DNA of 64,000 nt from positions 4,404,630-4,468,629 of the forward strand of contig NC_091357.1 in assembly GCF_038502225.1 (NCBI RefSeq), read 5' to 3'. Each line of letters begins with the position of its first letter. Within the stretch, counting starts at the first letter, position 1. The notes below the pieces were generated by a model. It searched no databases. It worked only from the letters and a program-made list of their open reading frames with translations, and was not told where the DNA came from. Made by a program: the position numbers and the translations under genes. This stretch comes from Cherax quadricarinatus (taxonomy: Eukaryota > Arthropoda > Malacostraca > Decapoda > Parastacidae). Positions 23,100 to 32,107 of this stretch are shown piece by piece.

Positions 23100-23760
23100 G
23101 TTTATAGATGTGTGCTATAATGAGTAAAGTGGTTGGTGATTGTGAAGGGAAGCAGGGTAGCAGCAGTGAAGAGGAGGCTGTTAGTAGCAAGTGGGAAGTG
23201 GTTTATAGGTGGAGGAAGAAGGCTTGGTGAGAAATAGATCCTCTGTACTGCAGGACGAGTGTAAAAGTTACTCTACTGTAAGTTACCCTTAATCCCTCTG
23301 CTAATGCAGGTAAGACTTCTAATTGTGAGTGATTCACAGACTATATACATGGACCAAGTGTTCTGTAACAGGGATAGGAAGGTAAGACAGGAATGTGTTT
23401 CCCCTGGTGCTGAAGTTGGTGATGTAGCAGGATAGATAGCATGTCAGGAAATGGAAGCAACCCCACCATGTGCCTCAGTGTTGGTGCAAACGATACTGGG
23501 AAATGCAGGAGGCAGGAATTATTAACCAGGACAATTATAGATTTAAGTCCCATTCATTGACAACTTGGATAAATTCCATGCAAACATGTATGCAAGGGAT
23601 TGGGTCTATCTCTTTGATGCAGGGGTGACAACCTAGGCCAGTTCGGTCTAGAGGGACCCTTGCTGAGTTGTAGAAGACTTTAAACTGACTGAAGATGGAG
23701 GTGTGGGTGTAAGAAACAAAAGTTACAGCACTCAAGACGGTAGGAATAAAAATAACCAAG
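23100..23760 (+). pseudogene. decayed CR1 ORF1 (esterase-like), copy 1
   Basis: Nucleotide similarity to the ORF1 at 24090-24783 is clear: ATG at 23122, then a block ending SSKWEVVYR, a degenerate GDSxxx block near 23325, GTGTTTCCCCTGGTGCTGAAG, CAGGAAATGGAAGCAACCCC and an end with GCAAGGGATTGGGTCTATCT. An internal deletion of roughly 45 codons lies near 23525. Unlike the downstream copy it keeps a plausible start codon. It ends where ORF2 should begin, so ORF2 is missing. Confidence 0.75.
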
Positions 23761-23824
23761 GTATCTTAGGGAAGCGTTCACAAAGCTATAATAAATCACA
23801 TAATGATCAAAGCAAATAAATCCG

Positions 23825-23920
23825 TTAGGTAAATGGACACAGATGCAACTGATGTGACATTTCATTATGGAAACATTTCGCCTTCTAGGAGCTACTCTGG
23901 AGAGCGAAACGTCCTCCTTA
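23825..23920. repeat. hairpin repeat family A, degenerate
   Basis: ACATTTCGCCTTCTAGGAGC and CTGGAGAGCGAAACGTCC form a short fold-back; outer arm GATGCAACTGATGTGACATT. Confidence 0.65.
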
Positions 23921-23924
23921 TTTC

Positions 23925-23980
23925 CCACTTCTACCACTACCACTACTACTACCTCTTCTTCTTCTACTACTACTACAACT
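23925..23980. repeat. (CTA)n-like microsatellite
   Basis: Alternating CTACTA and CTTCTT units. A similar (CTA)n occurs at 27948, beyond the CR1 insertion. Confidence 0.85.
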
Positions 23981-24089
23981 ACTGATGAAATTAAGACACA
24001 TGTGCGGCGTCTGGTTGTCTTTGTTGTGGACGTTTCGCCATCCAGTGGATGGCGAAACGTCTATGATGGGGATGCCCGGGTGTTGCGCA
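23981..24089. repeat. hairpin repeat family F, left part of a split copy
   Basis: Left arm GAAATTAAGACACATGTGCG and core GTGGACGTTTCGCCATCC, then right arm TGGCGAAACGTCTATGATGG up to GTTGCGCA. The rest of the right arm (TGTGTCTTAATTTCATTTTG) continues at 27904, after the CR1 LINE. Confidence 0.8.
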
Positions 24090-24783
24090 GTCCAGCACCT
24101 GCTACAAGTGGCGAGTGGTTCACAGTGATGGAAGGCGCATCAGAGTAAGGAAAGTTAAGAGTGAAGATCTGAAGGTAGGAAATCGCTTCTCTGTTCTTCA
24201 GGATGAATGTACTTCAGTGGCCAGTGAAGGTAAGGGTACTACTGCCCCTGCTAATGGAGGTAAGCGCATTCTTGTAGTTGGTGACTCTCAGGTAAGATAT
24301 ATTGACCGTGCTTTTTGTAATAGGAATAAGAAGATGAGAGATAGTGTGTGCTTCCCTGGAGCTGGTGTTGGGGACATTGTCAACAGGCTGGATAATATCA
24401 TGTCAGGTAATGGGAACAAGCCCATTATCTGTCTCAGTGCTGGTGGAAATGATATTGGGAAGGGTAGGAGAGAAGAGCTGCTAGATAAGTACAGGTCAGC
24501 TATAGATTTCATTAAGTCTAAGGGAGGGATCCCAATCATATGTAGCATCTTGCCTAGAAGGGGAGTAGGAAATGAATGGTTGTCTAGGGCAATTGGTGTA
24601 AATTGCTGGCTAGACAGATACTGCAAGGAACTTGCAATCCCATTCATTGACAACTGGAACAACTTTTATGGCAAACATGATATGTATGCAAGGGATGGGG
24701 TACATCTCTCTGGGGGTGGGGTGGTAGCACTTGCAGACTCGATTGAGAAGGCCATTGGTGAAATGCCTATGATTTTAAACTGA
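24090..24783 (+). CDS. CR1 LINE ORF1, SGNH-esterase-like, 5'-truncated
   Basis: ORF1 of CR1-type LINEs often carries an esterase-like SGNH fold thought to act in RNP assembly or membrane association. Here the frame shows VVGDSQVRYI (Ser, about 24280), CFPGAGVGDIV (Gly), SAGGNDIGKG (Asn, about 24443) and RDGVHLSGGG (Asp/His, about 24694), so all SGNH catalytic positions are present. The frame is open from 24067, but the element itself starts near 24090. No in-frame ATG precedes the domain: the N-terminal 20-25 residues seen in the decayed copy at 23122 are lost. The stop TGA (24781-24783) overlaps the ATG of ORF2 as TGATG. About 210 residues remain. Confidence 0.85.
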
Positions 24784-27725
24784 TGGAAGATAGAGGTATG
24801 GGTGAGTGTGGGAAACAAGCAGGTTGCAACACTTGGGTTGGAAACAGTAAATGTATAAAAGGCATTCAGCATGAAGTTATAAATAAAGACAATAGATCAG
24901 GTCAGCAAACAAAGGGGGACAGCAGAGGGCAGCAAGGGACTAGCTCCCTTAAGGTTTACTATACTAATAGCAGGAGTGTAAGAAATAAGATAGATGAGCT
25001 AAGATTAATTGCAAGTGCAGGAAACATAGATATTATTGCTATAACAGAGACCTGGCTCAATCTGAAAGATAGAGAGATGCCCTCTGAATGTCACATACAA
25101 GGCTATAAATTATTCCACACTGACAGGGTCAACAGGAAAGGTGGTGGAGTAGCGATGTATGTCAGAGACAATTTAAATTGTTGTGTTAGACAAGATATTA
25201 AATTAGAAGCGTCAGCCACTGAATCTGTTTGGTTACAGCTTCTCGAGGGCCGAGAAAAACTAATTTTGGGTGTGATTTACAGGGCCCCAAATCTTGATAG
25301 GGAGTGCAGTAAACTTCTATGGGACGAAATTCGTAAGGCATCTACACACGAAAATGTGCTAATGGGAGATTTCAACTATAGACAGATTGACTGGAGCAAT
25401 TTGACAGGAAATTTAGAGTCAGGTGACTTTCTTGATACGATCCAGGATTGTTTTTTAAAACAGTTTGTGACAGAGCCAACTAGGGGAAATAACCTCCTTG
25501 ACTTGGTTCTTGCCAGTAGGGAAACACTAATTAATAATCTTGAGGTTAATGATGAGCTTGGGGAAAGTGATCACAAATCACTCAGTTTTAATATATCTTG
25601 GAATTCCCCTAATAATGGCAATCAAGTCTCCGTCCCTGACTTTCGCTTGGCTGATTTCATAGGACTGAAAAATTACTTAGGTGGGCTGAACTGGAATGAC
25701 CTGACTAAGGGTCAGGTAGGTGGTGATGGTTGCCGATATGATGCTTTCCAGGGCATAGTTCTAGCTGCTCAGTCAAATTATGTTCCAAATAGGGAAATCA
25801 GATCAAACAAAAATGATCCTAAATGGATGAACAATAGATTAAAATATCTGATTGGTCAAAAGAGAGGCATATATAGGCAAATTAAAAGAGGAGAGGGGCA
25901 ATTGAGAAACCGATATATTCAGTTAAAGAGAGAAATAAAAAAGGGAATTAGAAAAGCAAAAAGAGATTATGAGGTTAAAGTTGCAAGAGAATCGAAGACT
26001 AACCCAAAAGGATTCTTTCAGGTATACAGAAGTAAGATCAGGGACAAGATAGGCCCACTCAAAAGTTCCTCGGGTCAGCTCACTGACAGTGATAAGGAAA
26101 TGTGTAGAATTTTTAACACATACTTCCTCTCAGTTTTTACACAGGAGGATACCAGCGATATTCCAGTAATGATAAATTATGTAGAACAGGACGATAATAA
26201 ACTGTGCACTATTAGGGTCACAAGTGACATGGTCCTTAGGCAAACAGATAAATTAAAACCTAACAAATCCCCAGGCCCTGATGAACTGTATGCAAGGGTT
26301 CTAAAGGAATGTAAAGAGGAGCTTAGCACACCTTTGGCTAATCTTTTCAACATATCACTACAAACTGGCATGGTGCCAGATAAGTGGAAAATGGCAAATG
26401 TGATACCTATTTTCAAAACAGGTGACAGGTCCTTAGCTTCGAACTATAGACCAATAAGCCTAACCTCCATAGTGGGAAAATTTATGGAATCAATAATTGC
26501 CGAGGCAGTTCGTAGCCACCTTGAAAAGCATAAATTAATCAACGAATCTCAGCATGGTTTTACAAAGGGGCGTTCCTGCCTTACGAATTTATTAACTTTT
26601 TTCACTAAGGTATTTGAGGAGGTTGATCATGGTAATGAATATGATATTGTGTATATGGACTTCAGTAAGGCTTTTGACAGGGTCCCACATCAGAGACTAT
26701 TGAGGAAAATTAAAGCACATGGAATAGGAGGAGAAATTTTTTCCTGGATAGAGGCATGGTTGACAAATAGGCAGCAGAGAGTTTGCATAAATGGGGAGAA
26801 ATCAGAGTGGGGAAGTGTCACGAGCGGTGTTCCACAGGGGTCAGTGTTGGGCCCCCTGCTGTTCACAATCTACATAAACGACATAGATGAGGGCATAAAG
26901 AGCGACATCGGCAAGTTTGCCGATGACACCAAAATAGGCCGTCGAATTCATTCTGACGAGGACATTAGAGCACTCCAGGAAGATTTGAATAGACTGATGC
27001 AGTGGTCGGAGAAGTGGCAGATGCAGTTTAATATAGACAAGTGCAAAGTTCTAAATGTTGGACAGGAAAATAACCATGCAACATATAAACTAAATAATGT
27101 CGATCTTATTATTACGGATTGCGAAAAAGATTTAGGAGTCCTGGTTAGCAGTAATCTGAAACCAAGACAACAGTGCATAAGTGTTCGCAATAGAGCTAAT
27201 AGAATCCTTGGCTTCATATCAAGAAGCATAAATAATAGGAGTCCTGAGGTTGTTCTTCAACTCTATACATCCTTGGTTAGGCCTCATTTAGATTATGCTG
27301 CACAGTTTTGGTCACCGTATTACAGAATGGATATAAATTCTCTGGAAAATGTACAAAGGAGGATGACAAAGTTGATCCCATGTATCAGAAACCTTCCCTA
27401 TGAGGATAGACTAAGGGCCCTGAAACTGCACTCTCTAGAAAGACGTAGAATTAGGGGGGATATGATTGAGGTGTATAAATGGAAGACAGGAATAAATAAA
27501 GGGGATGTAAATAGTGTGCTGAAAATATCTAGCCTAGACAGGACTCGCAGCAATGGTTTTAAGTTGGAAAAATTCAGATTCAGGAAGGATATAGGAAAGT
27601 ACTGGTTTGGTAATAGAGTTGTGGATGAGTGGAACAAACTCCCAAGTACCGTTATAGAGGCCAGAACGTTGTGTAGCTTTAAAAATAGGTTGGATAAATA
27701 CATGAGTAGATGTGGGTGGGTGTGA
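24783..27725 (+). CDS. CR1 LINE ORF2: endonuclease-reverse transcriptase, intact
   Basis: This 980-residue protein nicks target DNA and primes reverse transcription of its own RNA there. The APE-type endonuclease spans about residues 56-272, with TETW (Glu 89), MGDFN (Asp 196/Asn 198) and GESDHKSL (Asp 263/His 264). A basic linker (340-425) follows. The RT spans about 495-775 with KSPGPDE, NYRPISLTSI, MDFSKAFDRVPH (Asp 626), GVPQGSVLGPLLF and FADDT (Asp 714/715). A thumb and C-terminal region runs to NKLPSTVIEARTLCSFKNRL. No stop, frameshift or missing catalytic residue was seen. It starts at the ATG overlapping the ORF1 stop. The length and esterase-type ORF1 fit CR1; assignment to another CR1-group clade is possible. 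Low decay relative to all other LINEs here suggests recent insertion. Confidence 0.93.
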   Translation: MEDRGMGECGKQAGCNTWVGNSKCIKGIQHEVINKDNRSGQQTKGDSRGQQGTSSLKVYYTNSRSVRNKIDELRLIASAGNIDIIAITETWLNLKDREMPSECHIQGYKLFHTDRVNRKGGGVAMYVRDNLNCCVRQDIKLEASATESVWLQLLEGREKLILGVIYRAPNLDRECSKLLWDEIRKASTHENVLMGDFNYRQIDWSNLTGNLESGDFLDTIQDCFLKQFVTEPTRGNNLLDLVLASRETLINNLEVNDELGESDHKSLSFNISWNSPNNGNQVSVPDFRLADFIGLKNYLGGLNWNDLTKGQVGGDGCRYDAFQGIVLAAQSNYVPNREIRSNKNDPKWMNNRLKYLIGQKRGIYRQIKRGEGQLRNRYIQLKREIKKGIRKAKRDYEVKVARESKTNPKGFFQVYRSKIRDKIGPLKSSSGQLTDSDKEMCRIFNTYFLSVFTQEDTSDIPVMINYVEQDDNKLCTIRVTSDMVLRQTDKLKPNKSPGPDELYARVLKECKEELSTPLANLFNISLQTGMVPDKWKMANVIPIFKTGDRSLASNYRPISLTSIVGKFMESIIAEAVRSHLEKHKLINESQHGFTKGRSCLTNLLTFFTKVFEEVDHGNEYDIVYMDFSKAFDRVPHQRLLRKIKAHGIGGEIFSWIEAWLTNRQQRVCINGEKSEWGSVTSGVPQGSVLGPLLFTIYINDIDEGIKSDIGKFADDTKIGRRIHSDEDIRALQEDLNRLMQWSEKWQMQFNIDKCKVLNVGQENNHATYKLNNVDLIITDCEKDLGVLVSSNLKPRQQCISVRNRANRILGFISRSINNRSPEVVLQLYTSLVRPHLDYAAQFWSPYYRMDINSLENVQRRMTKLIPCIRNLPYEDRLRALKLHSLERRRIRGDMIEVYKWKTGINKGDVNSVLKISSLDRTRSNGFKLEKFRFRKDIGKYWFGNRVVDEWNKLPSTVIEARTLCSFKNRLDKYMSRCGWV

Positions 27726-27905
27726 GTTAGACCTGATAGCTTGTGCTACCAGGTCGGTTGCCGTGTTCCTCCCTTAAGTCAATGTGACCTGACCTGACTA
27801 GGTTGGGTGCATTGGCTTAAGCCGGTAGGAGACTTGGACCTGCCTCGCATGGGCCAGTAGGCCTTCTGCAGTGTTCCTTCGTTCTTATGTTCTTATGTTC
27901 TTATG
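27726..27905 (+). other. CR1 LINE 3' UTR with octamer tail
   Basis: A short 3' UTR (TAGGTTGGGTGCATTGGCTT, CATGGGCCAGTAGGCC) ends in three TTCTTATG octamers at 27882-27905. CR1 elements characteristically end in short octamer repeats rather than polyA. Confidence 0.85.
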
Positions 27906-27940
27906 TGTCTTAATTTCATTTTGTCGGTAATATATACAAC
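27904..27940. repeat. hairpin repeat family F, right end of the split copy
   Basis: TGTGTCTTAATTTCATTTTG and TCGGTAATA complete the arm begun before 24089. Confidence 0.75.
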
Positions 27941-27945
27941 TCTTG

Positions 27946-27977
<32 letters not shown>

Positions 27978-27990
27978 ATATTACTACTAC
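27946..27990. repeat. (CTA)n microsatellite
   Basis: About 14 CTA units with one ATATTA interruption; it precedes a family C hairpin arm, as at 29580 and 58690. Confidence 0.9.
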
Positions 27991-28004
27991 TACTACCACC
28001 TCCA

Positions 28005-28195
28005 CCTCGTCCTGCTTATATATAGCCGTCCTGCTCCACCTCTGGTTAGTGTGACTTTGTCAATGGTCCAAGTCGGACCGAAACGTCGTCGTAAGCTTCT
28101 CTCTTTTATGTGCGGGTTATTTGTGTATAAAATGTCATATTAGTTGCATCTGTGTCCTATTATCTAATATTTGTCGGTAATTTTACTATTAGTAA
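28005..28195 (+). repeat. hairpin repeat family C arm fused to family A tail
   Basis: TATATATAGCCGTCCTGCTC, then TTTGTCAATGGTCCAAGTCG, GGACCGAAACGTCGTCG and TGTGCGGGTTATTTGTGTAT. From about 28128 the family A tail (AAAATGTCATATTAGTTGCA, TTGTCGGTAATTTTAC) follows. Confidence 0.7.
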
Positions 28196-28257
28196 AAGAA
28201 ATTCGTGTTGAAATAGAGAAGCAGAAGAGAGAGACGAGGAAATAACTCTTTTAGGAT

Positions 28258-28357
28258 NNNNNNNNNNNNNNNNNNNNNNNNNNNNNNNNNNNNNNNNNNN
28301 NNNNNNNNNNNNNNNNNNNNNNNNNNNNNNNNNNNNNNNNNNNNNNNNNNNNNNNNN
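28258..28357. other. assembly gap (N)
   Basis: Exactly 100 N. This is a conventional size for a gap of unknown length. Confidence 1.
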
Positions 28358-28387
28358 AAATCACTTGAGAGAACTTACCCTGGGGAA

Positions 28388-28640
28388 AAATTAGACACAT
28401 GTGCAACACTTGAGTATCTTTATTGAGGAAACGTTTCGCCACACAGTGGCTTCATTAGGACATACAGAGGAGAATGGTGAAGATCAGGAGTTTGAGGTAA
28501 TCAGTCCCTCAGTCTGGAGTCGATGTAATCAGTCCATCTATCTTGAAAAGACTGATGGACAAATGTTGCACATGTGTCTAATTTATCAACCCGTCGGTTC
28601 TCTGAACCATTTATCTACATTACTCTGGGGCCTGAGGGTC
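28388..28640. repeat. hairpin repeat family B, near-complete
   Basis: Inverted arms TTAGACACATGTGCAACACT (28391) and GTTGCACATGTGTCTAATTT (28566) enclose GAAACGTTTCGCCACACAG, GAGGTAATCAGTCCCTCAG and a second ATGTAATCAGTCC block. The outer tail is CGGTTCTCTGAACCATTTAT. Confidence 0.7.
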
Positions 28641-28823
28641 TATGTTGACCTACAGGTCACGTGTTTACAAAACCTTAAAGAGAACTTACTCTGGAGGCTG
28701 TGGATCTATTCTGACCCAGAGGTCATTAAAATGGGCATGTTTCCTGGAGGGTTCACTGGTGGTAGGCAGCCCACGGTGAACCCCGTGCCCCGCCGCTTGT
28801 TTCGACAGGAACCTGCAAACAAA

Positions 28824-28824
<1 letters not shown>

Positions 28825-28868
<44 letters not shown>
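28825..28868. repeat. (CA)n microsatellite
   Basis: About 20 AC units preceded by three AAAC units. Confidence 0.95.
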
Positions 28869-28889
28869 CAAAACATAAAAACATGATGG

Positions 28890-29012
28890 TAGAATTACCG
28901 ACAATATGTTAGGTAAAAGGACACAAGTGCAGCTAATGTGACAAAGCTCCTGGAGAGCGAAACGTTGCCACAATAATACGTCGCATTAGTTGCACTTGTG
29001 TCCTTTTACCCA
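28890..29012. repeat. hairpin repeat family A, truncated left arm
   Basis: Left arm ATTACCGACAATATGTTAGG..GCTAATGTGACA joins directly to AAGCTCCTGGAGAGCGAAAC, so the left copy of the core is deleted; the right arm is complete. Confidence 0.7.
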
Positions 29013-29032
29013 GCACAAAAACTTGAGAATAT

Positions 29033-29150
29033 AAGAATGAACACTGCAGTTGGTCTACTGGTAAAGGCTAGGCAGGTCTGACTCAAGCCCATCCACACTC
29101 ACAGATGTACCTGTCCAACCTATATTTAAAGCTACCCAAGGTTCTTGCCT
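29033..29150 (-). mobile_element. CR1-like 3' UTR fragment
   Basis: GAACACTGCAGTTGGTCTAC and CTAGGCAGGTCTGACTC are the reverse complement of CR1-type 3' ends, diverged from the copy at 27726. Confidence 0.5.
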
Positions 29151-29212
29151 GGAAATAAATGGTATAAAATACCGACAATGGAAATATAAAAACATACGCA
29201 GTATAATACAGT

Positions 29213-29345
29213 ATAACAGTCGCCGTCTTGTTGAATCCTCTCTAATACACAACTTTCCTTGTATGAATCGTAGTCCTGGCTTCGTCTCTCTAGATGCCTT
29301 CCTCTCCCACTACATTGTAAAATGCTCCAAACTTCAGAACACCCG
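29213..29345 (+). pseudogene. Penelope-like element C-terminus, copy 1
   Basis: The frame reads SRRLVESSLIHNFPCMNRSP and GFVSLDAFLSHYIVKCSKL then a stop, matching the end of the C-terminal GIY-YIG-type nuclease region of arthropod Penelope-like retroelements. The same segment with the same 5' limit (ACAGTCGCCGTC) recurs at 58299. The reverse transcriptase is absent. Confidence 0.6.
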
Positions 29346-29640
29346 TGACTTAACCTGATTCCTCATTTTTCTTCTTCTCCCTCTTCCCCTTTCCTCTTTC
29401 CTTTTTTTTTATCTTTCTTTCTTCTGTCGTGTGTTTCTGTTTCTTCATTATTTTTTCATCAATTCCCCTTTCTCCCACCTCTGTGCACTTGCTCTCCCTC
29501 TGTGGGCACCTAGCTCCCTTGGAGTGCTCCCCTTTCTTTATATTTGACTGGCTCCTCCTCCTCCTTAGTTCCCCACTACCACCACTACTACTACTACTAC
29601 TACCGCTACTACCACTACCACTACTACTCCTGGTCCGTCG
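29346..29640 (+). other. Penelope-like 3' region with (CTA)n
   Basis: Pyrimidine-rich sequence, CTCCCACCTCTGTGCACTTG, CTCCCTCTGTGGGCACCTAG and a (CTA)n at 29580-29635, parallel to 58440-58720. Here the family C hairpin that follows in the second copy is missing. Confidence 0.6.
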
Positions 29641-29864
29641 TGCTCTGGCCGATCACACAGTTGCTCTACACTCAAGAAGCCTCCCTTCGACCCCGCCGGG
29701 TGGGAAATTTATGAAGATTGAGACACTTATTTATATTCTACAAACGTCACATCCTTTTCACAATGCTGTCGCATCGTGTGAAAATCAAGCCTGTGAATTG
29801 TGCAATAAATGACTCCTCGAAGTTAGCTTTAGCTACCGTCTTTAGGACCTGCCTGCAGAGATGA

Positions 29865-30010
29865 AAGTTAAGGCACTTGTGCAACATCTGGTTATCTTTA
29901 TTGTAAACGTTTCGCCATCCAGTGGCTTTATCAATACAAATTCTTGGACATAATTAGAAAACAGAAGAACTATATACAAAAGATGAGGTAATCAGTGCCT
30001 CAGCCTTGGA
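29865..30010 (-). repeat. hairpin repeat family F arm with clear ribozyme-like core
   Basis: Minus strand: box TTGATAA, A, GCCA-CTGGA-TGGC, GAAACG (29908-29933). The flanks TTGTA and TACAA can pair as stem I directly beside the core. Outer part GAGGTAATCAGTGCCTCAG. Confidence 0.75.
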
Positions 30011-30224
30011 GGTGGTGTTTACAACACCGTGGTTGTAGAGATTCTGAAGCACAGGTAAGCAAGCAAGCAAGTGCAGGTAAGATCCCAATGGGATGAGCGG
30101 GGAAGACGGGACAGACGAAGAATAGCGCTGGAGAGGAGTGTTCTTAGTCGTAGAAATAGAGCCAGGGCTTGACCCAGCAGCTAAGGCGATCGTGGGACAG
30201 ACTTGGAGAAAAAACGGGAAGAGA

Positions 30225-30445
30225 GCAAGCTGTGTATGGAACTGAACTTCTCCAGGCTGAGGGACCGACAACCCCAAATTCCACGACCTCAAGGGCGATG
30301 GACCGACCACACCGCCCCCACACCTCCACTGCTCCCGCCCACCTTCTGTACTGAAGAAGCCTACTGTGTAGGCGAAACGCCCCGGAACAAAGTCGCCCAT
30401 CTGTTGCCTATATGTCTCACCCACCAGTCTCGTGGTAGGTGAGGT
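30225..30445 (+). repeat. hairpin repeat family H
   Basis: AACTTCTCCAGGCTGAGGGA, then box CTGAAGA at 30351, A, GCCTAC-TGT-GTAGGC, GAAACG at 30374-30379, and the tail AAGTCGCCCATCTGTTGCC. The stem is a perfect six pairs. Confidence 0.75.
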
Positions 30446-30507
30446 CTTTGAGTCTCGAGAGCTGGAAGTTTCCAGGTCGCAGGAGAGGGCATCAGACATG
30501 TGGGAGG

Positions 30508-32025
30508 TTATTTTAGTAGTTGAGGAGGCAGGTTTGCAATGGAGCCATTTGCAAACTTCTTGAAGCTGCTCCTGGAGAGGTGGTATAGCGTTGTCTTGTT
30601 GGAAAAAGTGAAACGAAGAGGCTTGATGAACTCAAGAACTTGCGTGAGTGTGAAGTGAAGAGGTGATTCGCAGGCATACTTGACTGTTCCATCACCGAGG
30701 CCTTTGTATAGTTCAGAGCAGGTCATGGTGTCAGCGTTCGAGGGAGAGGTGTAGAAAGTAAGGTTTTCCCAAGAGGGTGTGCTGGAGTCGTCGCTATCTG
30801 CTTCGTCGGGGGATTCGTCAGGAAATTCTTGTTCAATTGTTTCTACAGTGATTGTGTCAAGAGGAGGCTGGGAGTCTAGAGTATTTGCGGTCTGGCTGGT
30901 TGTTGGTGGTTGTTGAGAGGTGGCAGTGGTCACTGGGCGTGGTTCAGGAGTGTTTTTTGGGGCAGAGTTAGGATTTGGGCCTGAAGTTGATGTGAAGTTA
31001 GCGATGTTTGGGATAATCTTGAGGAAGTCCTGTGATGTTGGCGAGTCAGGAAAGTTGAATGACGGCATGTTGTTAAGACGGAATAGTTCGTTAATTGTAG
31101 TGTTGAATGTGCCTGGGTTTGCTGCATTTGCAAGGTGTGCATACATCATGCAGTACAACACCTTAGAGGGAGCAGCGTCAGGGAGTGCAGAAAGGGAATT
31201 GCTGGATAGAGATGACTGCTGTGTGGCTTGTAGAATTCTGGTGGTGTCCGACTGGAGTTTTGAAATGGCGGTGTATGTCGGCGATTTGGGACTATTCTTC
31301 TTGGTTTCTTCTTTAATTTTTTTCGACATTACTTCTTTTCGTAGTGGGCATTTAGCTGCAAGGGTATGATGAGTACCCTTGCAGTTAAGACATGTTGGAG
31401 TGGCATTGGTGGTGGTGCAGGCTTTGAAGTTATGACCTTTTCCACAGGTAGAACAGAACTTTTTGTCTTTAATGGGGCAGTCCTTTGTTGAATGTTGATA
31501 AGAGTAACAGTTCCAACAGGGAGAGACATGGGCAAAACGTTCAGGTTCAATGTGGCGTGGATGTATGTGGTAATATGAGATAGCTAGTCCATTAGCGAGT
31601 GCTTGGGTAGCCATATCTATGTTTGAAAAGGTGATTTTGATCATAGATGAGGCATTGGGAATTCGTGTGATGGTGTCTACAGAGGCCCAGGTGTTTTGGT
31701 CTTCGATAGAGGTCTTCAGTTCATCCGTTGGAATAGATGTGATTATCTTATCCAATTGTTTAACAAAAACTGAACGTTTCGCCAGCAAGGAGGGAGACGG
31801 TGATATGATGAATTGACGGTCCCGTAATGTGTTCATTGCAGTGTCGTCCATAAGTTTAGCTGCTTCATTGTCGTCGGTGCAAACGACAATAAAGGAATCC
31901 TTGAGTGAGTGAATCGCTGTGAATTTGAGATGTAGGCAGGTCCTCATAGCGGCAGCAAGTAATAGTTTAGTGGAATCATTTATAACACCACTGGCTGGTT
32001 TGATTTTAACACGATGTGCGAACAT
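30508..32025 (-). CDS. I/Jockey-type LINE ORF1, gag-like with CCHC knuckles
   Basis: ORF1 proteins of I/Jockey LINEs bind the element RNA and act as chaperones. This 505-residue frame starts at ATG 32025-32023; the longer open frame upstream has no ATG. The N-terminal half has an RRM-like pattern (FIVVCTDDNEAAKLM, SVFVKQLDKII, ASSMIKITFSNIDMATQAL). Three zinc knuckles follow: CWNCYSYQHSTKDC, CSTCGKGHNFKAC and CLNCKGTHHTLAAKC. The C-terminal 250 residues are Ser/Thr/Pro-rich and acidic (ESPDEADSDDSS), unlike structured domains. It is open to TAA at 30508, yet no ORF2 follows on the minus strand; a family H hairpin begins instead. It appears to be an intact ORF1 left by an inverted or truncated insertion. 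Confidence 0.85.
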   Translation of the reverse strand: MFAHRVKIKPASGVINDSTKLLLAAAMRTCLHLKFTAIHSLKDSFIVVCTDDNEAAKLMDDTAMNTLRDRQFIISPSPSLLAKRSVFVKQLDKIITSIPTDELKTSIEDQNTWASVDTITRIPNASSMIKITFSNIDMATQALANGLAISYYHIHPRHIEPERFAHVSPCWNCYSYQHSTKDCPIKDKKFCSTCGKGHNFKACTTTNATPTCLNCKGTHHTLAAKCPLRKEVMSKKIKEETKKNSPKSPTYTAISKLQSDTTRILQATQQSSLSSNSLSALPDAAPSKVLYCMMYAHLANAANPGTFNTTINELFRLNNMPSFNFPDSPTSQDFLKIIPNIANFTSTSGPNPNSAPKNTPEPRPVTTATSQQPPTTSQTANTLDSQPPLDTITVETIEQEFPDESPDEADSDDSSTPSWENLTFYTSPSNADTMTCSELYKGLGDGTVKYACESPLHFTLTQVLEFIKPLRFTFSNKTTLYHLSRSSFKKFANGSIANLPPQLLK

Positions 32026-32107
32026 TGTCGAACAGGTAGAGGTTACCCTCCCCAACGGGAATCGTAGGGAGACTGAAGCACAGGTAAGGAGACTGGCGCT
32101 TATATAG
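32026..32107 (-). promoter_or_regulatory. 5' leader of the inverted LINE ORF1
   Basis: About 80 bases precede the ATG on the minus strand, including CTATATAAGC near 32098-32107. A TATA-like block there would be unusual for a LINE internal promoter, so a promoter role is only possible. Confidence 0.3.

Noticed and set aside
32098..32107. TATA box for the LINE ORF1
   Set aside because: A single AT-rich word at a likely recombination junction is not enough to call a promoter; kept only as a low-confidence leader note.
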